This document shows positions 35,157-43,699 of a stretch of 64,000 nt of DNA, in pieces (the first letter of the stretch is position 1; every line of letters begins with the position of its first letter). Source of the stretch: G963664225 sp964538065 (GTDB lineage: Bacteria; Verrucomicrobiota; Verrucomicrobiia; Limisphaerales; UBA1319); assembly GCA_964538065.1 (NCBI GenBank), contig CAZIDG010000009.1, positions 19,654 through 83,653 of the forward strand, read 5' to 3'. The position numbers and the translations under genes were made by a program. Under the pieces are notes generated by a model. The model saw only the letters and a list, made by a program, of their open reading frames with translations, was not told where the DNA came from and did no database searches.

Positions 35157-36356
35157 ATGCATCCGAAATGCGCCATGATTATTGCCGGTGAGGCCAGCGG
35201 GGATACCCTGGCGGCAGAACTGGTTCAGGCATTGCGTCCCATCACTCATTGGCGTTTCATCGGCGCCGGCGGTCCTCAGATGGCGGCGGCTGGCGTGGAA
35301 CTCACCCTGGATCTGACGCAACATGCAGTCGTAGGCCTGTGGGAAGTTCTAAAACACTACCCCGAATTTCGCAGGATTTTCTACAGCCTGCTGGATGTGG
35401 CCCGACATGAACTACCCGATGTCATCATCGTCGTGGATTATCCGGGCTTTAACATGCGGTTCATCCAGGCTATTCGTTCCATCGTCAATGGGCGTGGGGG
35501 CCATTTTCACAACTGGAATCCGCGCATAGTCTATTACATTTCGCCCCAAATATGGGCGTGGCATTCATCACGGTTGCGCAAGATTGTGCGCAACGTGGAT
35601 CTACTGCTCAGCATCTTCCCTTTTGAAAAGGACTGGTATGCACAGCGTGCGCCGGATTTTCACGTTGAATATGTGGGGCATCCCCTCGTGGACAGGTACC
35701 CACGCAGTCAGACCGCAGCGGACACCATTCACAAAAACGAGCACCTCCCCTCGAAAAGCGCCCATCCAAAACGATGGCAAATCCTGTTGTTGCCTGGCAG
35801 CCGAATACGCGAGCTCAACAAACATCTGCCTCCCATGTTCGAGGCGGCACGCATTCTGGCCCGATCCCTGCCGGTTGATTTTCACATGGTCCTTTCCTCT
35901 CCAGATCTTTTGAACCTGGCTCGTCAACAGGCGCCTTCGGAGATATCGTTGACCCTTCATCAAGGAGGGCTCGCACAATCCCTGGAAAACAGTGACCTTG
36001 CCATCGCCTCATCAGGAACCGTCACGATGGAGTGTGCCTATTTTCGTGTCCCCACGATCGTGATTTATAAAACATCTCCAGCAACGTATTGGATCGGCCT
36101 TCAGCTCATCAAAGTTAAATATCTGGCAATGGCCAATTTGCTCGCGGATGAGGCTGTTTTTCCGGAACTCATTCAAAATGAGGCGACCGGCGAAAGGATT
36201 GCGCGGGAAGTCCAGACTTTGGTGGACTCACCGGCCCGCCTGATGGCCATCCAACACAAGCTCGATGATATCATCTCGCAACTGGGTCCCTCTGGAGCCA
36301 GCCATCGGGCCGCCAAGGCTATTGTGGCACTTTGCGAGCCCGCATCTTCTGTCTAG
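35157..36356 (+). CDS. lpxB: Lipid-A-disaccharide synthase
   Basis: 399 residues. LpxB joins UDP-2,3-diacylglucosamine and lipid X to make the lipid A disaccharide at the inner face of the cytoplasmic membrane. Typical motifs are IIAGEASGDTLAAELVQAL at the start, VDYPGFNMRF near residue 98, YYISPQIWAWHSSR near 127, and the C-terminal LLPGSRIRELNKHLP and SSGTVTMECA, together with MANLLADEAVFPELIQ. The length is close to the usual 380-ish. It shows that the organism makes lipid A and is diderm. The stop codon interlocks with that of convergent tsaB (CTAG at 36353-36356). Confidence 0.95.
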   Translation: MHPKCAMIIAGEASGDTLAAELVQALRPITHWRFIGAGGPQMAAAGVELTLDLTQHAVVGLWEVLKHYPEFRRIFYSLLDVARHELPDVIIVVDYPGFNMRFIQAIRSIVNGRGGHFHNWNPRIVYYISPQIWAWHSSRLRKIVRNVDLLLSIFPFEKDWYAQRAPDFHVEYVGHPLVDRYPRSQTAADTIHKNEHLPSKSAHPKRWQILLLPGSRIRELNKHLPPMFEAARILARSLPVDFHMVLSSPDLLNLARQQAPSEISLTLHQGGLAQSLENSDLAIASSGTVTMECAYFRVPTIVIYKTSPATYWIGLQLIKVKYLAMANLLADEAVFPELIQNEATGERIAREVQTLVDSPARLMAIQHKLDDIISQLGPSGASHRAAKAIVALCEPASSV

Positions 36357-37006
36357 CGATCCGGAATAACACGGGGTGTGGGCGCCTTAACAAAGCTCAC
36401 TGGCCGCAGGTAGATTGGCTCCAAATGATGACCTTCTTCACTTTTTGGGGATCGGCTGGCCAAATCTGCCAATACAGCAGCCGAAGGATAGAGGTCTTGC
36501 CCTGAAGGCAAAATGGAGTGAAGATCCGGCCCTCCCAGGATTGCGCCTTTTTTCCCCATGTCCTCCAATTCCTGCCGGGAAACCAATCGCAGAGGTGTGC
36601 GTTCCATCCACTTCTCCGGCCTCAATTCGTATTCGGCGACGTAATACTCATTACGCTGGGCATCCACCGCATAGGCCACGTGTCCGCGAACACCCGCATT
36701 CCATTGCGCTGCCGCCAGACATTCCACACTGCCAATTCCAACCATGCGTGTATGCCGAGCCAATTGCCAGCCTTGCGCCAAGGAAAGGGCGACACGAATA
36801 CCTGTATAGGAACCGGGCCCAAGACCAACGGCCACACAATCCACATCTTCCTTTGGACATGCAGCTTGCCTCAGCACGCTTTCTATCAGCAGGAGACCTC
36901 GTCCCGAAGTAGGTCCTTCATCGCACACCTCGACACAACCGCCGCCAGCATTCAGCAGTGCCACGCTTCGCCGCCGTGTGGAGAACTCAAGCGCCAAAAT
37001 CTTCAT
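36353..37006 (-). CDS. tsaB: tRNA threonylcarbamoyladenosine biosynthesis protein TsaB
   Basis: 217 residues from the ATG at 37006; an ATG at 37042 would overlap more of tsaE and adds residues before the normal MKILALEFST start. The ASKHA-type first strand and the GLGPGSYTGIRVALSLAQG motif (about residues 65-83) identify TsaB (YeaZ), which scaffolds TsaD in the t6A modification of ANN-decoding tRNAs. It overlaps the 3' end of tsaE by 20 bases and is followed by convergent lpxB. TsaD and TsaC are not in the window. Confidence 0.93.
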   Translation of the reverse strand: MKILALEFSTRRRSVALLNAGGGCVEVCDEGPTSGRGLLLIESVLRQAACPKEDVDCVAVGLGPGSYTGIRVALSLAQGWQLARHTRMVGIGSVECLAAAQWNAGVRGHVAYAVDAQRNEYYVAEYELRPEKWMERTPLRLVSRQELEDMGKKGAILGGPDLHSILPSGQDLYPSAAVLADLASRSPKSEEGHHLEPIYLRPVSFVKAPTPRVIPDR

Positions 37007-37433
37007 AATGTATCTTTCGCATTGTATCGCCGACAACCTCAATGGTGACCTGACGCAGGAACCCTCCCGACCTGACTATCTCCTTTGCAGCATCGTCCCA
37101 CCGTGCAATCCATTCCACCACAGTAATCCCTTGGGGGGTGAACAGGTATTCATCAAGACCAGCTCCCTGGATTTCGGCATTGGATTCGAGCCGGTAGAGG
37201 TCGATATGGTATAAAGGCAGGCGTCCTCCGGCATATTCGATCATGATCGCAAAAGAGGGCGAATGCACCCGTTGCTGGATTGAAAGCCCCTGCGCAATGC
37301 CCTTCACCAATTGCGTCTTGCCGGCTCCAAGATCACCCTGAAGTCCAATCACCCACCCCATGGCAGCAGAGCGCCCCCATTCAATGCCAAGGCGCATGGT
37401 GTCTTCAGGACTACGAGAAATGAACGTAACCAT
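36987..37433 (-). CDS. tsaE: tRNA threonylcarbamoyladenosine biosynthesis ATPase TsaE
   Basis: 148 residues. The P-loop is in LQGDLGAGKTQLVKGIAQGL (about residues 30-49), followed by the family's VHSPSFAIMIEY and LYHIDLYRLE motifs. TsaE (YjeE) is a small ATPase needed for t6A formation with TsaB and TsaD. The gene overlaps thiL upstream by 23 bases and tsaB downstream by 20, so thiL-tsaE-tsaB are translated from one message. Confidence 0.95.
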   Translation of the reverse strand: MVTFISRSPEDTMRLGIEWGRSAAMGWVIGLQGDLGAGKTQLVKGIAQGLSIQQRVHSPSFAIMIEYAGGRLPLYHIDLYRLESNAEIQGAGLDEYLFTPQGITVVEWIARWDDAAKEIVRSGGFLRQVTIEVVGDTMRKIHYEDFGA

Positions 37434-38343
37434 GTTCCGGCACCTCCAAAAGTCTTTCCCTCTCCCTCATCTTCAATCCCGGCTCCGACGTTATCCTGCC
37501 CACACAGCTCAATTTCAATTGGGGAAACTCAGTCTTCCACGCATCCAACAAAGGAACCGCCTGGCGGGCTGGCAGAGTGAAAAGTAATTCAAAATCCTCT
37601 CCGTCGGTCATCGCCGCCACCAGGGGCGTTTTCTGAGTTTTACCCGACGCGCTTCGCTGACGCGCCGACACACTGATGGGCAGCGCATCCGCCAGTAATT
37701 CGGCCCCCGATTTGCTGGCTGTGAGCACATGCCGCAGATCACCCGCCAGGCCATCGCTAAGATCTATCATGGCATGCAGATCAAAATGACCAGCCAGCCA
37801 ACGTGCTTCCAAGAGCCGGGGCTGAAAATCCAGGTGCTTACCCTCAATGGATCCACCCAACTCGCCTGTCACAAAAATGGCATCTCCAACCTGCGCACCA
37901 GATCGTCGAATACATTTATTCCTCTCCACACTTCCAAGAAGCGACACAGATACAAACACTCGCTCGGGATTGCGAACCGTTTCCCCTCCAACGACGGCAA
38001 CTCCATGGCGCCGCGCCAATTCATTGATACCGTCATACATTCCCAGGACCCAATCCGGCTTAAAATTATCGGGCAAACCCAATGTCACCAGAGCAAAGGT
38101 CGGCGTACCCGCCATCGCGGCTATGTCGCTCATGCACCGGGCCAGCGCTTTATGTCCCACACGCTGAGGCACCTCGTCCTTGAGAAAATGCACCCCTTCA
38201 ACCACCGCATCGGTTTTGTACAAAAGCCATTGCTTCGCCAACCCGATATCCAGCACCGCACAATCGTCGCCCACTCCAACAACTGTTTGGTCATTCATGG
38301 GAAGTTTCTGCGACAAGGCATGGATGAGTTCAAATTCGTTCAT
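37411..38343 (-). CDS. thiL: Thiamine-monophosphate kinase
   Basis: 310 residues. ThiL phosphorylates thiamine monophosphate to the active diphosphate cofactor. The PurM-like motifs are visible: VVGVGDDCAVLD near residue 22, KTDAVVEGVHF near 45, LGLPDNFKPDW near 107, and MIDLSDGLAGDLRHV near 195. The length is normal. It begins 4 bases after the CPBP protease stop (38348) and overlaps tsaE at its 3' end, so the order CPBP-thiL-tsaE-tsaB is one operon. Confidence 0.95.
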   Translation of the reverse strand: MNEFELIHALSQKLPMNDQTVVGVGDDCAVLDIGLAKQWLLYKTDAVVEGVHFLKDEVPQRVGHKALARCMSDIAAMAGTPTFALVTLGLPDNFKPDWVLGMYDGINELARRHGVAVVGGETVRNPERVFVSVSLLGSVERNKCIRRSGAQVGDAIFVTGELGGSIEGKHLDFQPRLLEARWLAGHFDLHAMIDLSDGLAGDLRHVLTASKSGAELLADALPISVSARQRSASGKTQKTPLVAAMTDGEDFELLFTLPARQAVPLLDAWKTEFPQLKLSCVGRITSEPGLKMRERERLLEVPEHGYVHFS

Positions 38344-38347
38344 GTCA

Positions 38348-39088
38348 TTACTTCATCCATTGTTCGATGCTCTTCTCGGATATAAGTACCACAAAATTCA
38401 CCAGATTAAACACGGCGTGAGCCACAATGGATGTGAGGAGGTTTCCCGTCTTCTCGTACAACCATGTGAGCATGACCGCCACGAATATCAAAGGCACGAA
38501 CGCCATCAGGTTGGCATGGGTCATGGCAAAAACAATCGACGTGCCCCACAGGGCCAGATGGGGGAAGCCCAATTGTTTGATGGTCGGATAGATCATGCCG
38601 CGAAACAACACCTCCTCCGACACCGGGGCTAGTATTACGGCCAGGAATCCCAGTACACATCGATGCAAGAGAGAGTCGGTGTTCTGCAACATCTGCACCG
38701 CCGCTTGCGGTTCAGGTTCGTTTCCCAACAGGGTCATCAAAACATTGGCGCCATACCCCAACAACAAGGCCACGACAACAATCCCTGGAGCCCATGCCAA
38801 CGCCGTTGTCACAGCACGCCTGGCGTCTCTGTATAGGCCGAAGGCTTCATCCCACGTTACCCTGCATTGACGCAACATCACCGCCACCAATATGAGAGTC
38901 GCCCCCTGGAAGCCAACCGCAGCACATACTGCTGACAACAACTCCAAATCGGACCTGTCCCACCCCTTCAGCCAGTGGGTCAAGCCCGATGCGAGCAACA
39001 TGCCAAACAACAGGGTGGTAAAGTTCGCTACCACCAGCATCCACACTGCTTCTGGCCGCCATGTCTTTTGCGTCAACACTGTCACCAT
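38348..39088 (-). CDS. CPBP family intramembrane metalloprotease
   Basis: 246 residues with about seven hydrophobic helices. The CPBP (Abi/Rce1-like) active-site motifs are present: APVSEEVLFRGMIY (EExxxR, near residue 155), FAMTHANLMAF (FxxxH, near 185) and the later IVAHAVFNLVNF (HxxxN, near 220). These residues bind zinc or activate water within the membrane. Substrates of bacterial CPBP proteins are mostly unknown. It heads the operon with thiL, tsaE and tsaB, and diverges from the DUF255 gene at 39170. Confidence 0.9.
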   Translation of the reverse strand: MVTVLTQKTWRPEAVWMLVVANFTTLLFGMLLASGLTHWLKGWDRSDLELLSAVCAAVGFQGATLILVAVMLRQCRVTWDEAFGLYRDARRAVTTALAWAPGIVVVALLLGYGANVLMTLLGNEPEPQAAVQMLQNTDSLLHRCVLGFLAVILAPVSEEVLFRGMIYPTIKQLGFPHLALWGTSIVFAMTHANLMAFVPLIFVAVMLTWLYEKTGNLLTSIVAHAVFNLVNFVVLISEKSIEQWMK

Positions 39089-39169
39089 CTAACCAATCTC
39101 TGGGAAAAGTGACGATGGAAAAAACATAATTGTCGGTTATGGTAGTAAAGGAACCACCTAAATAGCGAC

Positions 39170-41266
39170 ATGGAAACACAAACCACCAATACGGTCATTC
39201 CACCACCCCAATCGCATGTCAATCGACTTGCAAAAGAGAAATCGCCATATCTTCTTCAGCATCAACATAATCCCGTCAACTGGTTTCCGTGGTGTGATGA
39301 AGCTTTCAAGGCGGCTCACGAGGCGGATAAGCCCATTTTTCTAAGCATTGGTTATTCCACATGCCATTGGTGCCATGTCATGGAACGGGAATCGTTTGAG
39401 AATCAAGAGGTTGCCGATTTTCTCAACGAACACTTCATCAGCATCAAGGTGGATCGCGAAGAGCGTCCCGACGTGGACAAAATTTACATGTCTGCGGTTC
39501 AGGCCTTTTCGGGTCAGGGTGGCTGGCCCCTCACCGCATTTCTTACACCCGATCTCAAGCCATTCTATGGAGGAACCTATTATCCCCCCGTCTCCCGACA
39601 TGGTTTGCCAGGTTTTCTTCAACTGCTAAGGCAAATCCATCAGGTTTGGATCCATCGTCGAAACGATCTGCTCCGCTCTGCCGGAGAATTACATCACCGT
39701 CTAGGGTTACTCAGCAAGCCTGAGAACCCGCACGGATTCGAACTGACTCCCGCCCTGCTCCACGATGCCGCCGCCCACTTCATGGATGAATATGACGAAC
39801 AGTATGGTGGTTTTGGTGGGGCACCCAAATTTCCCCGGCCGAGTGTTCCGCAGTTTTTATTGCGATATGGCAATCGTTTCCGGGATCAAGACGCCATAGA
39901 CATGGTGCTGTTTACCTGCGATCGCATGGCGGCCGGCGGAATCCATGATCATCTGGGGGGAGGGTTTGCCCGGTATGCAGTGGATGAGCGCTGGCTGGTC
40001 CCTCACTTTGAAAAGATGCTCTATGACAACGCCCAGATGGCCCAGTTGTACCTGGATGCCTTTGTGCACACGGGAGAGGTTCGCCATCGCAATGTCGTCC
40101 GTGATATCATGGAGTATGTATTGCGGGACATGACACATCCCCAAGGCGGGTTTTATTCAGCAGAGGATGCAGACAGCGAAGGCCGGGAAGGCAAGTTCTA
40201 TTGTTGGACTGGACGTGAATTGCGGGAACTTCTGTCACCTGATGAATTCCTGGCCGTTGAAAAGCATTACGGCATCACAGAAGGCGGCAACTTCATCGAC
40301 CACAGCGATCCCGATCCTCTGACAGGGCTCAATGTTCTACACATTGCCTCCACTGCACTCAGTGCGCAGGAACAAGCCAGCCTGGCATCGGGCCGGGCTC
40401 GGATGCTGCAGGCCCGTTCCCACCGCATCAGGCCGCAATGTGATGATAAAATTCTCGCATCATGGAATGGACTGATGCTTGGCGCAATGGCCCGTGCGGG
40501 CATCCTGCTGCGTGAGTCCAGGTATCTTGAATCTGCGAGGAAAACCGCGGCTTTCATTAAAGAGCATCTCTGGGATTCAGAGAAGAAGTGTCTCTATCAC
40601 CGCTGGCGCGAAGGCGAGCATGATTCTGCTCAAATCCTTAACGCCTATGCTTTTCTGATGTCAGGAATGCTTGATCTCTACGAATGCACGCTGGAGCCGG
40701 AATGGCTGCGATTCAGCAAGGAATTAGCCTGCAGCATGACCGAGCGTTTTTATGATGCTGAACAAGGAGGTTTCTGGCAGAGCCTGCCCAACGACAAGCG
40801 CCTCATCCTGCGTTTGAAGGAGGACTACGATGGAGCTGAACCTGCCGGGAACTCCGTAGCCATACATTCCCTGCTCCGGCTGTCTGCAATGACGGGCGAA
40901 ACCTCCTTCCAAACGATTGGGGAAAAGAGCCTTAAATACTTCACTCTGCGTCTTCACAAGCTACCTCAAGCAGTGCCTTACTTGCTTCTGACACTGGACT
41001 TCCATCTTGCCAAACCGGAACGGCTGGTCCTCACAGGCGACCATAATTCACCGGCCTTTTCAGATCTGTTAAGGACGGCGCATTCCGTGTGGAATCCCTA
41101 CAGGGTGATTGTGGGAAATCACGAACCAGCAGATGCATTTGCTCAAACCCTGGCGCCAAGGAACAACCAACCGACTGCATATTATTGCAGCGGGCATTCC
41201 TGCCAGGAACCTGCAACGACCCCCGCCCAACTCGAGGAACAGTTGTCCAAAACCGTCAACACGTAG
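39170..41266 (+). CDS. DUF255 thioredoxin-fold protein (YyaL/SPATA20 family)
   Basis: 698 residues. An N-terminal thioredoxin-like domain carries the family hallmark SIGYSTCHWCHVMERESF (about residues 57-74), with the CxxC pair in CHWC, then a long helical (alpha/alpha)6-like region with EFNGLMLGAMARAG-type motifs (here WNGLMLGAMARAG) similar to N-acylglucosamine epimerases. This two-domain layout defines the YyaL/SPATA20 family, whose biochemical role remains unclear. No signal peptide is present, so it is cytoplasmic. It is monocistronic, and its end overlaps the convergent rdgB by 11 bases. Confidence 0.93.
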   Translation: METQTTNTVIPPPQSHVNRLAKEKSPYLLQHQHNPVNWFPWCDEAFKAAHEADKPIFLSIGYSTCHWCHVMERESFENQEVADFLNEHFISIKVDREERPDVDKIYMSAVQAFSGQGGWPLTAFLTPDLKPFYGGTYYPPVSRHGLPGFLQLLRQIHQVWIHRRNDLLRSAGELHHRLGLLSKPENPHGFELTPALLHDAAAHFMDEYDEQYGGFGGAPKFPRPSVPQFLLRYGNRFRDQDAIDMVLFTCDRMAAGGIHDHLGGGFARYAVDERWLVPHFEKMLYDNAQMAQLYLDAFVHTGEVRHRNVVRDIMEYVLRDMTHPQGGFYSAEDADSEGREGKFYCWTGRELRELLSPDEFLAVEKHYGITEGGNFIDHSDPDPLTGLNVLHIASTALSAQEQASLASGRARMLQARSHRIRPQCDDKILASWNGLMLGAMARAGILLRESRYLESARKTAAFIKEHLWDSEKKCLYHRWREGEHDSAQILNAYAFLMSGMLDLYECTLEPEWLRFSKELACSMTERFYDAEQGGFWQSLPNDKRLILRLKEDYDGAEPAGNSVAIHSLLRLSAMTGETSFQTIGEKSLKYFTLRLHKLPQAVPYLLLTLDFHLAKPERLVLTGDHNSPAFSDLLRTAHSVWNPYRVIVGNHEPADAFAQTLAPRNNQPTAYYCSGHSCQEPATTPAQLEEQLSKTVNT

Positions 41267-41948
41267 GAAATTCGCGCAGCAGAAATGCCTTTAAGCACTC
41301 CAGGGCGCGGGCACGGTGACTGATTTTGTTTTTGGTCTCCTCGCCCAATTCTGCAAACGTTTGCGAATGATCCCTTGGTATGAAAAGTGGGTCGTAACCA
41401 AATCCATTGCGCCCTCGTGCCTCGAAACCAATTTTCCCCTCGCACACCCCCTCGAAATAATGAATGGGCATTCCAATGGCGTCTTGTGCACCACCCGGCA
41501 CCATCACCAAGGCAATGACACAACGAAAACGGGCGGTGCGCTGTTGCATCAACGTACCATCCAGAGCCTTCAGTAATTTGGCGTTGTTTGCGCTGTCAGG
41601 TGAATTACCCGTTTTCCCTGAATCCAGAGCGGCAAAGCGCGCGGAAAACACCCCTGGTGCGCCATTCAGGAAATCCACTTCAAGTCCCGAGTCATCGGCA
41701 AGCACATGGATCGGCGTTCCTGGTGTCACACCCGTTACAACAGTGATTCCCTGGTCGGATTGACGCAATAACCATTCGGCCAGCGCCCTTGCCTTTAATG
41801 CCGCATTTTCCCTGAAGGTTTTCCCATTCTCCTCCACATCGGGTGCCTGTTGGCACTCCTTCAGCGTATGAAGAACATGGTTGGCTCCAAGAACTGCGCC
41901 GATTTCAGCAACCTTGTGAGCATTTCGTGTTGCGATTAAGAAATGCAT
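41256..41948 (-). CDS. rdgB: XTP/dITP diphosphatase (RdgB/HAM1 family)
   Basis: 230 residues from the ATG at 41948; the longer frame to 42023 reaches into the permease gene and is not supported. Family motifs are LIATRNAHKVAEI at the start (SxNxxK pattern), LADDSGLEVDFLNGAPGVFS (near residue 80, with the catalytic DDSGL), GFGYDPLFIP (near 175) and ISHRARALE near the end. It hydrolyses non-canonical ITP/XTP to keep them out of DNA. It starts 8 bases after the NCS2 permease stop on the same strand, which links nucleobase uptake to nucleotide pool cleaning. Confidence 0.94.
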   Translation of the reverse strand: MHFLIATRNAHKVAEIGAVLGANHVLHTLKECQQAPDVEENGKTFRENAALKARALAEWLLRQSDQGITVVTGVTPGTPIHVLADDSGLEVDFLNGAPGVFSARFAALDSGKTGNSPDSANNAKLLKALDGTLMQQRTARFRCVIALVMVPGGAQDAIGMPIHYFEGVCEGKIGFEARGRNGFGYDPLFIPRDHSQTFAELGEETKNKISHRARALECLKAFLLREFPTC

Positions 41949-41956
41949 GTGAGTGA

Positions 41957-43537
41957 TCAGATCGATTGAGTGGGGGTTAAAAGTTCCTCTGGTCTTGTCT
42001 GTGATGCATACCGACGATGCCACACATGCAGACCAAACAGAATGAATGCGGTTATCACGTATCCGATGACAAATTGCGGGGCCTGCATCCAGCCAAAGGT
42101 GTTCTGCACTCCCCTGGCGTCCAGGGTATAGGCGTGAATCAACCCCGTGGCGGAAAGAACCGCTGCCGCCAGCGACCAGATACCCGCCTTCAAAAAGTTA
42201 CGATCGACGATAAAAACAACCATGGCTGAAAGCACCATGGAACTCAGAATGAATCCCTGACTCAACGCGATGATCCCATATATAAACAGATCCGACCCAA
42301 ATTTGGGAGCAAGAGCCGCCAGATTGCCACCCGCCACCCGCAACGAGGTATCCACCAATAGCAATGCCCATGATGCCAGGGAGGGTATGAACCCAATGGC
42401 CACAGCCAGCGCATGCTGTTTGGGCGTCTCCTGGAAAGCCTGGGCGGTTATGATTAACCCGATCCATAATAAAATTCCCAAGGTTACTTCGATGGGCACG
42501 TATTTAAGGACCAAAGTCACTCCGCCCACCAGGCACAACAAGGTAATGACCACTCCATTGATGATGGAATAACCCGCCCTTGCCCCCATGGCTTTCCACC
42601 CTGGATGTCCAATGTATATGGTGGTGGGGAAAGCGCTTCCAAAACACGCGGCACACAAACTGCCAATACCGTTCGCCAGCAAGGACGGTGTGGTCTCAAA
42701 ACGATCTCCCGCCGCCTCGGCGCTTTCAAGGTTTTGCAGCGAACCAATTACGTTAAACAGACCCATGGGGAAAATGACCGCCAGATATTTCCAGCCGATT
42801 GGATTGGTTATGAACGCAAACAAGTCCCCCACCGCAGGTTGAAAACAATGGAGACGAAACTCATAGGTATCCTTGAGCGGTTCAAAAAAAGAGTATCCCA
42901 TGCCGCGCAACACCCACGCAGCCAGCGTCCCCAATCCCACCGCCACCAATCCCCCAGGAAGCCCCAGGGGAAGTCTGGTTTTTGACGCATAGTTGATGAG
43001 AATCAGCATCATGGGTACCAAGGCAATGATGGGGGTTGCGAATATTTGAAAAACAAAACCCATGGCGATGAAGGTGATCGCAATGCCCGCCAAGGCAGAA
43101 AGCAAAGCCGCACGTGGAGTGTGCCGACGCAGCCAATTCCCCACAAAGGCACCCAGCACCTCCATGATGCCACTCAAAAAGCAGGCAAACAATCCAGCCT
43201 TCCATGCCAGGCTGGCATCATGGGTTTCCTGGTACACAGGTCCCATGATTAGAAATATATAGGCAATGACGCTCGGTGTGTTGATGCCATAGGGCAAGGC
43301 GGTAATGTCGTTGCGTCCAGTTCGCACTGCCATCCTTCGTGCCTGCCAGGCATAGAACAGATTGCCCACCAGAATCGATATTGCAGCACCAGGAAGAATG
43401 CGCCCATGGATCAACTCAGATGGAAAACCACACACCGCCCGTCCCAGGACAGCGATGACCATCAACTGGAGCAAATTATCGATAAAAAGGCCAAAAAAGC
43501 CGTCAATATCACCCCGTACAAACCATCGTGCTTTCAT
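41957..43537 (-). CDS. NCS2-family nucleobase permease (AzgA-like)
   Basis: 526 residues with about 13 transmembrane helices. It matches the NCS2/AzgA type of purine or xanthine/uracil permeases: GDIDGFFGLFIDNLLQLM at the start, TALPYGINTPSVIAYIF near residue 85, and the conserved NVIGSLQNLESAEAAGDRF helix-10 region near 265. Members are proton-coupled importers of adenine, guanine, hypoxanthine, xanthine or uracil; the exact base cannot be predicted. rdgB follows 8 bases downstream and probably shares its message. Confidence 0.88.
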   Translation of the reverse strand: MKARWFVRGDIDGFFGLFIDNLLQLMVIAVLGRAVCGFPSELIHGRILPGAAISILVGNLFYAWQARRMAVRTGRNDITALPYGINTPSVIAYIFLIMGPVYQETHDASLAWKAGLFACFLSGIMEVLGAFVGNWLRRHTPRAALLSALAGIAITFIAMGFVFQIFATPIIALVPMMLILINYASKTRLPLGLPGGLVAVGLGTLAAWVLRGMGYSFFEPLKDTYEFRLHCFQPAVGDLFAFITNPIGWKYLAVIFPMGLFNVIGSLQNLESAEAAGDRFETTPSLLANGIGSLCAACFGSAFPTTIYIGHPGWKAMGARAGYSIINGVVITLLCLVGGVTLVLKYVPIEVTLGILLWIGLIITAQAFQETPKQHALAVAIGFIPSLASWALLLVDTSLRVAGGNLAALAPKFGSDLFIYGIIALSQGFILSSMVLSAMVVFIVDRNFLKAGIWSLAAAVLSATGLIHAYTLDARGVQNTFGWMQAPQFVIGYVITAFILFGLHVWHRRYASQTRPEELLTPTQSI

Positions 43538-43619
43538 GATATTAAATAAGCCTGATGTGGTGTTACTTAGCCAAGCCGACCTCGAATGGCGAGCTTATAA
43601 AGCGCGAAGCTGACCTACA

Positions 43620-43697
43620 ATGATGGGAGGACCAGGACAGCTTGCTTTTGGTCCCAAAGGTGCGACCTTTATTGCACGCCCCCCAATGGGGGGCTGA
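43620..43697 (+). CDS. Possible 25-codon leader ORF before copA
   Basis: A small ORF (starts ATGATGGGAGG, ends with a TGA at 43695-43697) stops two bases before the copA start codon at 43700, in a different reading frame. It has no recognisable domain and no Cys or His. The Shine-Dalgarno upstream of its ATG is poor, so real translation is uncertain. If used, it would couple copA translation to its own. Confidence 0.2.
   Translation: MMGGPGQLAFGPKGATFIARPPMGG
43678..43694 (+). promoter_or_regulatory. G/C hairpin just before the copA start
   Basis: A 7-bp stem of GCCCCCC and GGGGGGC with a three-base loop ends five bases before the copA ATG, and it pairs the G-run that would otherwise be the best Shine-Dalgarno-like sequence. 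It could limit copA translation unless opened. This is inference from pairing only. Confidence 0.35.
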
Positions 43698-43699
43698 TC

